Origin: Fidelibacterota bacterium REDSEA-S14_B6
GTDB taxonomy: Bacteria; Fidelibacterota; Marinisomatia; Marinisomatales; S15-B10
Reading direction: 5' to 3'
Assembly (NCBI GenBank): GCA_001626655.1
Contig: LUOC01000046.1
Span: 1-9,467, forward strand
Length of the DNA stretch: 9,467 nt
Part shown: in pieces, positions 1 through 5,975 of the stretch
Position numbering within the stretch: the stretch's first letter is position 1
Layout: each line of letters begins with the position of its first letter
The notes under the pieces: model-generated
What the model was told of the DNA's origin: nothing
Seen by the model: only the letters and a program-made list of their open reading frames with translations
Database searches by the model: none
Program-made: the position numbers and the translations under genes

Positions 1-124
1 CACCTCTATAGAGGATCAACGATTCCCGATCATCATCTGCCGCCGGCTTGTCGCAAAATATACACCCTTTCTCCCGGGGAGACTTAATGTAGTCCATTCG
101 CCACGGCGCCCAGAGTCTATCCAT
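1..124 (-). CDS. HIT-family (histidine triad) nucleotide-binding protein, N-terminal fragment
   Basis: Translating the minus strand from the ATG at 124-122 gives 41 open codons that run off the window edge. The start reads MDRLWAPWRMDYIKSPREKG, followed by CIFC at residues 21-24 and a segment ending LILYRG. This is the characteristic beginning of the AP4A-phosphorylase-like branch of the HIT superfamily: an LWAPWRM opening, a zinc-type CxxC, then the strand leading to the nucleotide-binding core. The catalytic HxHxH triad lies beyond the window and cannot be checked. Members of this branch hydrolyse or phosphorolyse dinucleoside polyphosphates or related nucleotides in the cytoplasm; the substrate here is unknown. 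The gene follows the EF-G-like gene on the same strand, 196 nt downstream. The frame stays open upstream to a TGA at 220-218, but no ATG, GTG or TTG occurs between, so 124 is the only sensible start. No Shine-Dalgarno precedes it; a heptamer repeat array sits there instead. Confidence 0.85.
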   Translation of the reverse strand, partial: MDRLWAPWRMDYIKSPREKGCIFCDKPAADDDRESLILYRG

Positions 125-129
125 GGAGG

Positions 130-163
130 ATGGGAGATGGGAGATGGGAGATGGGAGATGGAG
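130..163. repeat. Heptamer tandem array (ATGGGAG x4 plus a degenerate unit)
   Basis: Four perfect copies of the 7-bp unit ATGGGAG run from 130 to 157, followed by a degenerate ATGGAG. On the minus strand the unit reads CTCCCAT. The array ends five bases before the start codon of the HIT gene and so occupies the usual ribosome-binding position. The unit resembles the octamer TGGAGAAN that makes up the neighbouring inverted repeat, so the two may share an origin. A change in copy number would alter the leader but not the reading frame of the HIT gene. Confidence 0.85.
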
Positions 164-183
164 GACTGCAGAAGGCTTGAGGT

Positions 184-310
184 AAATGGAGAATTGGAGT
201 ATTGGAGGGATGCTGTCTCACGGACGCGGCCTCAGCAAGGACAAATCAGTTTTCCAGTAGAGAGTGAATCTTCCCCATTAATCCAGTTCTCCAATTCTCC
301 ATTTCTCCAA
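184..310. repeat. Inverted-repeat element A built of TGGAGAAN octamers
   Basis: The left arm (184-209) and right arm (283-310) are imperfect 8-bp-period arrays of TGGAGAAN in opposite orientation. A perfect 16-bp inverted match joins 184-199 with 289-304, leaving about 90 nt of loop. Read on the minus strand, the right arm gives three consecutive units: TGGAGAAA, TGGAGAAT, TGGAGAAC. The element starts just past the EF-G stop codon (323-321), so it lies in the 3' untranslated region of that gene and upstream of the HIT gene. A related copy lies at 8317-8391. There is no coding capacity and no T-run that would make it a standard intrinsic terminator. It could be a transcript-end hairpin or a small non-autonomous repeat. 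Confidence 0.75.
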
Positions 311-320
311 AGTGAAAATC

Positions 321-2405
321 TTATTCTTCGTCCTCAGTGCTGCTCTTAGCTATGACTTTTTTCTCCACATCGCCGGGCATGTATTCATAATGGCTGAACT
401 GCTCGGCGTGCGTCCCTCTCCCTCCTGTGAGAGATCTCAACGTTGTGGAGTAGCGGTAGAGGCTCGCCTGCGGCACTTGGGCTCTAATCACCTGAAAACC
501 GCCCTCTGTATCCATGCCGAGAATCTTTCCGCGGCGGCCTGAAATGTCGCCCATCACGTCGCCCATCTGCTCTTCCGGGACCTTCACCTCGATCTCCGTG
601 ATCGGTTCCAGAAGGCACGGTCTGGCATTCAGGAACGCCTCCTTAAAGGCGCCCTTTCCGGCGATCTGGAACGCGACATCTTTCGAATCTACCGGATGCT
701 GCTTGCCGTCGTAGAAATCGACCTTGAGGTCAACCACTCGATAGCCGGCAAGAACTCCTTCACCGCACGCAGAGTTCACACCTTTCTCTACGGACGGCAC
801 AAACACCCTGTCCACGTTCTGTCCCACAAGACTATTGCTGAATTCGACGCCTTCACCGCGCCCCTTCGGTTCAATCTTCATCCACACTTCGGCGAACTGG
901 CCGGCCCCTCCCGACTGCTTCTTGTGACGGTACTTTGAATCGCCATTCCCTTTCACAGTCTCCCTGTAGGGAACCCGCGGCTCCACCAGATCGACCTCCA
1001 CGCTGAACTTACTCTTGAGCCTGTCCACCACCACCTCCAGCTGAAGTTCGCCCAGACCGGAAATGATGGTCTGCTTCAGCTCCGAATCCACATGGTAGAC
1101 AAAAGTGGGATCTTCTTCATGAAGCGTGGCGAGGCCGGTGGCTATTTTTTCTTCGTCGCCTTTCGATCTGGTTACGACCGCTTCATGAATCGACGGCGGC
1201 GGGAAATCGATTTTCGGCAACTGGGCGTCCAGCCGTTGATCGCAAAGTGTATCGCCCGTATGCGTATTCTTGAGTTTAACTACAGCACCGATGTCTCCGG
1301 CATTCAGGATGCCGGCGTCTTTCCGGTTTTTTCCGTTCATGGAAAAAACCTGGCCGAGCCGTTCACTCGACTGCCGCGACGAATTTTTCAAGTCCATGCC
1401 ACTCTTAACTGAGCCGGAGTAGACTCTGAAAAAAGAGAGCTCGCCCACGTGCGGTTCACTGACCGTCTTGAAAACAAGCAGGCACGCCGGCTGGTCAGAA
1501 GACGGCGAGACGGTCACCTGCTCGCCCGATCCGGATTTATTAGCTGTCAGGCCGGGAAAGTCCGCCGGCGACGGACAGTACTTAGCGATCAGATCGAGAA
1601 GGCGGCTGACGCCCACATTCTTCTGAGCTGATGTAGCAACGAGAGGAATTACACTGCCGTTGAGAATAGCATCGTGGAGTCCGCTCCTCAGCTCCTCTTC
1701 AGAAAGTCCCCCCTCATCAAAAAACTTTTCGAGCAGTGTATCATCAGATTCGGCGATGAACTCGATCAGCTCTTCGTGCATCTGATCAATCCTCTCTTTC
1801 AGATCGTCTGGAAGGTCGCCCTCATCATACTTCCCGCTGCCGTCTGAGCGGTAGGTCAAAAGCGTTCTTCTCAGGACGTCCGCTACCTGGTTAAATCCCG
1901 GCCCAGCGTTTACCGGAAGGGTGAGCGGAAAGACACGGCGGGAAAAATGGCTCTGGAGATCGCTCACCACAGCATCGAACTTCGTGTGCTCCTTATCGAG
2001 CATAGTGATAACAAAAAGTTTGGGAATGCCCTGTTTGTCCGCATATCCCGCAACAATGTCCGTCCCTGTTTCTACGCCGCTCATTCCCGGAACGGCGATG
2101 ATAGCAAGGTCAGAAACTCGAAGCGAACTTTTCGCTTCGCCGAGAAAGTCCAGAAAACCGGGAACGTCCTGAACATTGAGCCGCTTCTCGAGCCAGTTGC
2201 AGTGGAGCGGCGTGCCGCTGATGGAGATCTGTCTGTTGATCTCTTGTCGATGGTAATCGGAAGTGGTTGAACCGTCTTCGATGGAGCCGATCCGTGTGAT
2301 CTCGCCTGAATTGTACAGCATCGCCTCGGCGAGAATTGTTTTGCCCGACGTGCCGTGACCGACAATCGCAACATTGCGAATATCGTCTGTTTGAATATTG
2401 CTCAT
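321..2405 (-). CDS. Elongation factor G-like translational GTPase (EF-G paralogue) with divergent G motifs
   Basis: This 694-residue protein has the normal length and full five-domain plan of EF-G, which catalyses ribosomal translocation or, in paralogues, recycling or stress roles. Residues are numbered from the ATG at 2405. Visible motifs are the P-loop GHGTSGKT (16-23), a switch I ending EINRQISI (55-62), DVPGF (80-84) and SAQKNVG (259-265). Domain IV contains HKKQSGGAGQF, and a domain V follows near the C-terminus. Three points separate it from canonical FusA: GHGTSGKT instead of GHxDxGKT, Phe84 where EF-G has the catalytic His of DTPGH, and TMLD (134-137) where NKxD should recognise guanine. 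It is therefore an EF-G-like paralogue rather than the main EF-G. Two starts are possible. GTG at 2408 is directly followed by ATG at 2405. AAGGA at 2416-2412 lies 6 nt from the ATG but only 3 nt from the GTG, so I prefer the ATG. A promoter at 2509-2481 precedes it. Confidence 0.92.
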   Translation of the reverse strand: MSNIQTDDIRNVAIVGHGTSGKTILAEAMLYNSGEITRIGSIEDGSTTSDYHRQEINRQISISGTPLHCNWLEKRLNVQDVPGFLDFLGEAKSSLRVSDLAIIAVPGMSGVETGTDIVAGYADKQGIPKLFVITMLDKEHTKFDAVVSDLQSHFSRRVFPLTLPVNAGPGFNQVADVLRRTLLTYRSDGSGKYDEGDLPDDLKERIDQMHEELIEFIAESDDTLLEKFFDEGGLSEEELRSGLHDAILNGSVIPLVATSAQKNVGVSRLLDLIAKYCPSPADFPGLTANKSGSGEQVTVSPSSDQPACLLVFKTVSEPHVGELSFFRVYSGSVKSGMDLKNSSRQSSERLGQVFSMNGKNRKDAGILNAGDIGAVVKLKNTHTGDTLCDQRLDAQLPKIDFPPPSIHEAVVTRSKGDEEKIATGLATLHEEDPTFVYHVDSELKQTIISGLGELQLEVVVDRLKSKFSVEVDLVEPRVPYRETVKGNGDSKYRHKKQSGGAGQFAEVWMKIEPKGRGEGVEFSNSLVGQNVDRVFVPSVEKGVNSACGEGVLAGYRVVDLKVDFYDGKQHPVDSKDVAFQIAGKGAFKEAFLNARPCLLEPITEIEVKVPEEQMGDVMGDISGRRGKILGMDTEGGFQVIRAQVPQASLYRYSTTLRSLTGGRGTHAEQFSHYEYMPGDVEKKVIAKSSTEDEE

Positions 2406-2411
2406 CACAAA

Positions 2412-2416
2412 TCCTT
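2412..2416 (-). promoter_or_regulatory. Shine-Dalgarno of the EF-G-like gene
   Basis: AAGGA on the minus strand, within GAAAGGATTTGTGATG. It is 6 nt from the ATG at 2405 and 3 nt from the in-frame GTG at 2408. The spacing favours the ATG. Confidence 0.65.
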
Positions 2417-2480
2417 TCTGGCTATGAGAGGTAGAAAACCGAGCTCTGTCTGGATATCACTCAGGACATCAAGGGGCGGG

Positions 2481-2509
2481 AGTATAAAAACGAACTGAGC
2501 CCAAATCAA
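2481..2509 (-). promoter_or_regulatory. Sigma-70-like promoter for the EF-G-like gene
   Basis: On the minus strand, TTGATT (2509-2504, four of six to TTGACA) is followed by a 17-nt spacer and TATACT (2486-2481, five of six to TATAAT). Spacing is ideal. It lies just after the stop of the 88-aa gene and about 75 nt upstream of the EF-G start, which leaves a leader of roughly 70 nt. This suggests EF-G can be transcribed separately from the upstream gene run. If the lineage uses a Bacteroidetes-type sigma factor with another consensus, the match could be coincidental. Confidence 0.55.
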
Positions 2510-2519
2510 GGAATTTCAA

Positions 2520-2786
2520 TCAAGCATGGGCGGTTTCCAGCTGATGAGATTCGATGAACTCCCTGAGCGCCGGGACTATGTACTGTTCGTTCAGCTCAAG
2601 TTCGGAGAATGATCCGGCAAGTACACGAAGCCTCTGCTCCAGCGGTCTCGTCTTGTTAAGGACGATAAAGTGATCCCCGTTCACCGTACAGTAACCGCCT
2701 TCGAAATCCCCTTTTCCTTCAAGAATCGTAACTGTCATCTGATCGGCGAGCTTTTCAAAATGACCGAACAGTTCCTCCTGTTTCAA
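2520..2786 (-). CDS. Small 88-residue protein of unknown function, coupled to mannose-1-phosphate guanylyltransferase
   Basis: I do not recognise a named family. The 88 residues are soluble and mixed in charge, with no signal peptide or membrane segment. There is an N-terminal amphipathic helix (about 1-17), then strand-like segments around MTVTILEG (17-24) and HFIVLNK (39-45). A Gly-Gly-Tyr-Cys (30-33) lies between these strands, and helices fill the second half (about 48-82). The start codon is TTG at 2786-2784 and overlaps the TGA of the upstream guanylyltransferase as TTGA. The start is well supported because a near-perfect AAGGAGG (2800-2794) sits 7 nt upstream, inside the end of the guanylyltransferase gene. 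The overlap implies translational coupling. A link to nucleotide-sugar metabolism is possible from position only. The coding case rests on the strong RBS, the tight packing and a plausible composition. Confidence 0.8.
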   Translation of the reverse strand: MKQEELFGHFEKLADQMTVTILEGKGDFEGGYCTVNGDHFIVLNKTRPLEQRLRVLAGSFSELELNEQYIVPALREFIESHQLETAHA

Positions 2787-3865
2787 AGAAGGTCCTCCTT
2801 TCCGGCATGCTCAAGAGCGGAGACGACCTCCCTGATCTCTTCCACTCTGTCCCGGGGGATGACGAGGGTGGCGTCGTCTGTATTGATCACAGCAATGTCA
2901 TTCAGTCCTAGTATGGTTGTCAGCTTCCCATTCGAATGTATCAGATTCCCGCCGCCATCCACCACCACACCTTCGCCCTTGATGACGTTCCCATCCCCTT
3001 TCTTGGTCATGAGATCGTAGTAGGCGTTCCAAGAACCGAGGTCACTCCACGTGAACTCCGCCCGAACTACGCAGATGTTCTTTGCATGTTCCAGAATTCC
3101 GTAGTCAATGGACTCCGGAGTGAGGCTGTCCCACTCCGCCTCGAGGGTGGTCTTGTAGCGTCTCGTCCCAACGGCGTCACCAATTTTCGCCATGATCTCA
3201 TAGTGGATCGGCATGTGAAGTTCCATCGCTTCAAGAAAAGATTTCGCCTTCCAGACAAACATGCCGCTGTTCCAGAGAAAATCGCCGCTGGCGATGAACC
3301 TATTCGCTGCGGCGGCAGTCGGTTTTTCCGCAAATGTTTTGACGCCGAACGCGCGCTTGTCCAGGAGCGGTTTCTTCTTGTCAAACTGGATGTAGCCGTA
3401 GCCGGTGTGAGCCGACGAAGGGACGACGCCGAGCGTAGCGAGCATATCGTCAGATTCGGCCAGTTTCCGACCCGTTGACAGAGCGCTTGAAAAATCTCGG
3501 TGCCCTACGATGAGATGGTCCGCCGGGAATACACCCATGACGGTGTCAGGATTCTTCACTTGGAGATGTACGGCCACGAGTCCGATTGATGGCGCTGTAT
3601 TTTTCCCGGACGGCTCTACCAGAATGTTCTCTTTCGGGACTCCGTCAATTTCGTCCGAAATCGTCTCCGCCAAGTCCCGTCCCGCGATGATGTAAATCTC
3701 ATCCATAAAGCGGAGCTTTCGCAGGCGGTCGACCGTCATCTGAAGCATGGACTGTTCGCCAACGATGTTGAGCATTTGCTTCGGACGATCCTTCCTGCTG
3801 AGGGGCCAGAACCGCGTCCCCCGGCCCCCCGCCATAATAACGCCGACCATCTTGTTTCGACTCAC
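2783..3865 (-). CDS. manC: Mannose-1-phosphate guanylyltransferase (GDP-mannose pyrophosphorylase)
   Basis: This cytoplasmic enzyme converts mannose-1-phosphate and GTP to GDP-mannose, the donor for mannose, fucose and rhamnose in surface polysaccharides. At 360 residues it is the short, nucleotidyltransferase-only form without the C-terminal cupin phosphomannose isomerase domain of bifunctional ManC/AlgA. Motifs, in order, are the signature GGRGTRFWPLSR with PKQ (13-30), EPSGKNTAPSIGL (84-96), FPADHL (113-118), HTGYGYI (153-159), EKPT (180-183), WNSGMF (198-203) and ESIDYGILE (251-259). A C-terminal beta-rich segment follows from about residue 280. The start is GTG at 3865-3863, overlapping the TGA of the upstream lipoprotein gene as GTGA, with a G-rich SD-like stretch (3879-3871) before it. 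An in-frame ATG at residue 6 is a weaker alternative. The stop overlaps the TTG start of the 88-aa gene. No phosphomannomutase or glycosyltransferase is nearby. Confidence 0.93.
   Translation of the reverse strand: MSRNKMVGVIMAGGRGTRFWPLSRKDRPKQMLNIVGEQSMLQMTVDRLRKLRFMDEIYIIAGRDLAETISDEIDGVPKENILVEPSGKNTAPSIGLVAVHLQVKNPDTVMGVFPADHLIVGHRDFSSALSTGRKLAESDDMLATLGVVPSSAHTGYGYIQFDKKKPLLDKRAFGVKTFAEKPTAAAANRFIASGDFLWNSGMFVWKAKSFLEAMELHMPIHYEIMAKIGDAVGTRRYKTTLEAEWDSLTPESIDYGILEHAKNICVVRAEFTWSDLGSWNAYYDLMTKKGDGNVIKGEGVVVDGGGNLIHSNGKLTTILGLNDIAVINTDDATLVIPRDRVEEIREVVSALEHAGKEDLL
2794..2800 (-). promoter_or_regulatory. Strong Shine-Dalgarno (AAGGAGG) deciding a TTG start
   Basis: AAGGAGG at 2800-2794 on the minus strand is followed by a 7-nt spacer and the TTG at 2786-2784. 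It is the best ribosome-binding site in the window and lies in the last codons of the upstream gene. It justifies the non-ATG start of the 88-aa protein. Confidence 0.8.
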
Positions 3866-5274
3866 CGGTGACCCCCCTTCGGATAGGTCAACACGATTCC
3901 GTCAATATCCCAGTTTGCTCTCACTTCGATGGTGTCGTTCAGTGTCGTAAACGGCTCTGATGCCGAGTGGGGAAACAGCTTGCCGTAGCTGTAACGGCCG
4001 TTCCCATCGGCGTCCTGAAATGCGCTGAGAATCCATTTTCCTTCTGAGAGTTTTTCTATCTTAAACTCACCACCGGAATTTACCGACACGGAGACCGATT
4101 TGAGGTCCTTTTCTATGGGTCTCGCCGTAACGATGGAGCCCCTGACATACGGTCCCGCAAGTTGGCCGATCAGTCCGCCGGTGCCGCGGACGGCGCCCGC
4201 CTTGATCTCAAAGTGAAGAACGGAATCGGTTTGGTGAACTGAAGAACCATGGGCGTCACTCCCGGCTCAACCGTGATTTTCTGGTTCGGCGCCGGCGAAT
4301 GAACAGAGGGTGGAAGCGGATCGGTTTCAGGCACGCGGATGGTGCGGTCCGCCGCTTCAAGAGACTGCGCCACCGAATCTTTCAGTCCTGACACTGAGAC
4401 GGAGTAGACGTCGCCTGCAGTCAACCCTTCAGCGAAAAATCGAAGCGCCTTACGCTCGCCTTCGTACTGGAACAGGTGACTGGCCGGCATTTCACCCCTG
4501 GACTCAGAATGGAGAAAACTCATTTGCACGTCTGGAGCATCGGTCAGATCAAACGGATTGGAGAGACCGACAGTGCCCGAAACGGCATCGTCCAACTCCA
4601 CCGACAGGACGCGGAACTGTCCCACCTCCCGGCCAAGCAAAATGTTGACGTTATAGACCTCCTGAGTTGAATCGTTAAGGAGGATCGACTTTTCCCAAGT
4701 GAGGCCGTAAGGGTTTCTCGATGGCGCAACCGGTGACGGCGGCGTGCCGCCCGTATGTGCCACCGGCGTGTAGCGGCCGGCGTCAAGGTAGTCAAAAGCG
4801 TAACGGCCCGAATCATCCGTTTCGGTAAAGTATTGAGGACGCCGCATCAGGAGGCTGTCGTCATGTGATTCGCCCTCTCGAAAGAGATAGACCAGTGCCG
4901 ATGAACCTTCCGCCGCTCCATAGACGGTGCCAGCAATGCGGCTGCCGGCGATTACATCGCCTGTGCTGAACGCGATCTGATAGGTCTGATCCAACCTGTT
5001 CCTCGACAATCAACCGTTCCTTGTCGAGCTCCACTTCCAGCGGCTCCTCGATGGAGGGAGCGATACGGAGGGCCGACCCATCTGTCTCTTCATGAAGCCG
5101 CTCGGAAAAAGTCAGTTCAAGTGTAAAGCCTTCCTCAACTCCCGTCGTTCCTGACGGCGGTGATGTGCTTACCAGCGAGGGAGGTGTTTTGTCTTCGGGC
5201 CCGCCGGGGGGTGGGCCGACGGCCGCACATCTCAACAACATCAAGGCTCCCAAGTATAAGAGTGGCCGTTTCAA
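3862..5274 (-). pseudogene. Big_5 (Ig-like) domain lipoprotein, interrupted by two compensating frameshifts
   Basis: Three adjoining frames together give one protein of about 470 residues. The N-terminal frame (5274 to about 5005) has a signal peptide beginning MKRPLLYLGALMLLRC, then a Pro/Gly-rich linker and an Ig-like start (TPPSLVSTSPPSGTTGV and LELTFSERL). The middle frame (about 5009 to 4230) continues with TYQIAFSTGDVIAG, a carboxypeptidase-regulatory-like stretch (DDSGRYAFDYLDAGRY) and more beta-rich sequence to VLQFTKPIP. The last frame (about 4230 to 3862) resumes at SVLHFEIKAG and ends with FQDADGNGRYSYGKLFP and NWDIDGIVLTYP, typical of this family's C-terminus. First and last frames are the same; the middle is offset by one. 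A TGA at 5012-5010 bounds the first shift on its upstream side, and a TGA at 4269-4267 bounds the second. The protein is predicted to be an envelope-anchored surface or periplasmic lipoprotein of unknown role. The start is TTG, overlapping the sfsA stop as TTGA, with no visible SD. Sequencing error and true decay are both possible. Confidence 0.8.
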
Positions 5275-5975
5275 GGTGATGAAAGATCGTAAGGAATTTC
5301 CTGCTTGTAGGTGATGGCGCCGGGCTTCACTTCAGCGGTGATGACATTGATCCGTACCCCGGCGGCCTCCGCTTCCAGGAGAGCTTCCGCAAACTTGGGA
5401 TCCCGCCCCCACATTGGGCGAAATAGCGTTGCGTCGGGCCGTTGACAGACGAACAGGATACCTGCCCTGACTCCGCGCCGAGATATCTCCGCCAGAGAAA
5501 ACGCGTGCCTCGCTCCCCGCTCCGTCACAGCATCGGGAAACTGGGCGACGAAGTTCTCCACAAAGGTGACAGACTTCACCTCAAGATAGAACGGCGCGCC
5601 GTCTTTCTCGAGAAGGAAATCGAACCTGTGGTTCCCCACCGTCACTTCGCTTTTCACCAGTCGAAACGACTTATATGTTGGAAGTTTTCCGCTCTCGAGG
5701 AGATTACTTACAAACCTGTTTGGAAGAGTTGAATCGATGGAAACCCACTGCCGCCCACTCTTCACCATCACCGTTGTCCACCTTGTCCGGCGGTTGGGCG
5801 ATTGTCCGTTGCTCGGCCGCACTTTCAGATCCGCGCCGGGGATCAGTAGTTCACGCAGCCGCCCCGGATCGGGAAGGTGACTTTCAACCGCTTCCCCGCC
5901 AATGTCGACCACGGTCAGGAAACGGTTGGGCCTCTCAACAAAACGGGCGTCCTCGAGAGGGCCGGCGATATTCAT
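5271..5975 (-). CDS. sfsA: SfsA family protein (sugar fermentation stimulation protein)
   Basis: At 234 residues this matches the usual SfsA length. Recognisable motifs are RPNRFL (15-20), HLPDPGRLRELLIPGA (33-48), VSIDSTLPNRFV (78-89), RFDFLL (117-122), YLEVKSVT (130-137) and FPDAVTERGARH (146-157). SfsA proteins have an OB-like N-terminal part and a PD-(D/E)xK nuclease-like core. Asp119, Glu132 and Lys134 fit that catalytic pattern here. In E. coli the gene was linked to maltose metabolism and DNA binding, but the biochemical role is not settled. The ATG (5975-5973) follows the TAG of the upstream PLP enzyme with no gap, and the TGA overlaps the lipoprotein TTG start by four bases. No clear Shine-Dalgarno precedes the start, so translation may depend on coupling to the upstream gene. 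Confidence 0.93.
   Translation of the reverse strand: MNIAGPLEDARFVERPNRFLTVVDIGGEAVESHLPDPGRLRELLIPGADLKVRPSNGQSPNRRTRWTTVMVKSGRQWVSIDSTLPNRFVSNLLESGKLPTYKSFRLVKSEVTVGNHRFDFLLEKDGAPFYLEVKSVTFVENFVAQFPDAVTERGARHAFSLAEISRRGVRAGILFVCQRPDATLFRPMWGRDPKFAEALLEAEAAGVRINVITAEVKPGAITYKQEIPYDLSSP

Noticed and set aside
3..14. Perfect 12-bp palindrome CCTCTATAGAGG, considered as an operator
   Set aside because: It lies inside the HIT coding sequence, where it encodes the family-typical LILYRG segment, so it is more simply coding sequence.
130..310. CRISPR-like repeats
   Set aside because: Units are 7-8 bp with no spacers and no cas genes nearby. This is tandem and inverted simple repeat.
137..349. 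Plus-strand open frame of 70 codons over the repeat region
   Set aside because: It is created by the heptamer and octamer repeats, overlaps the end of the EF-G gene, and encodes nothing family-like.
2936..3478. Long plus-strand open frame (180 codons) antisense to manC
   Set aside because: It is a shadow of the manC reading frame, with no plausible RBS and no recognisable protein motifs.
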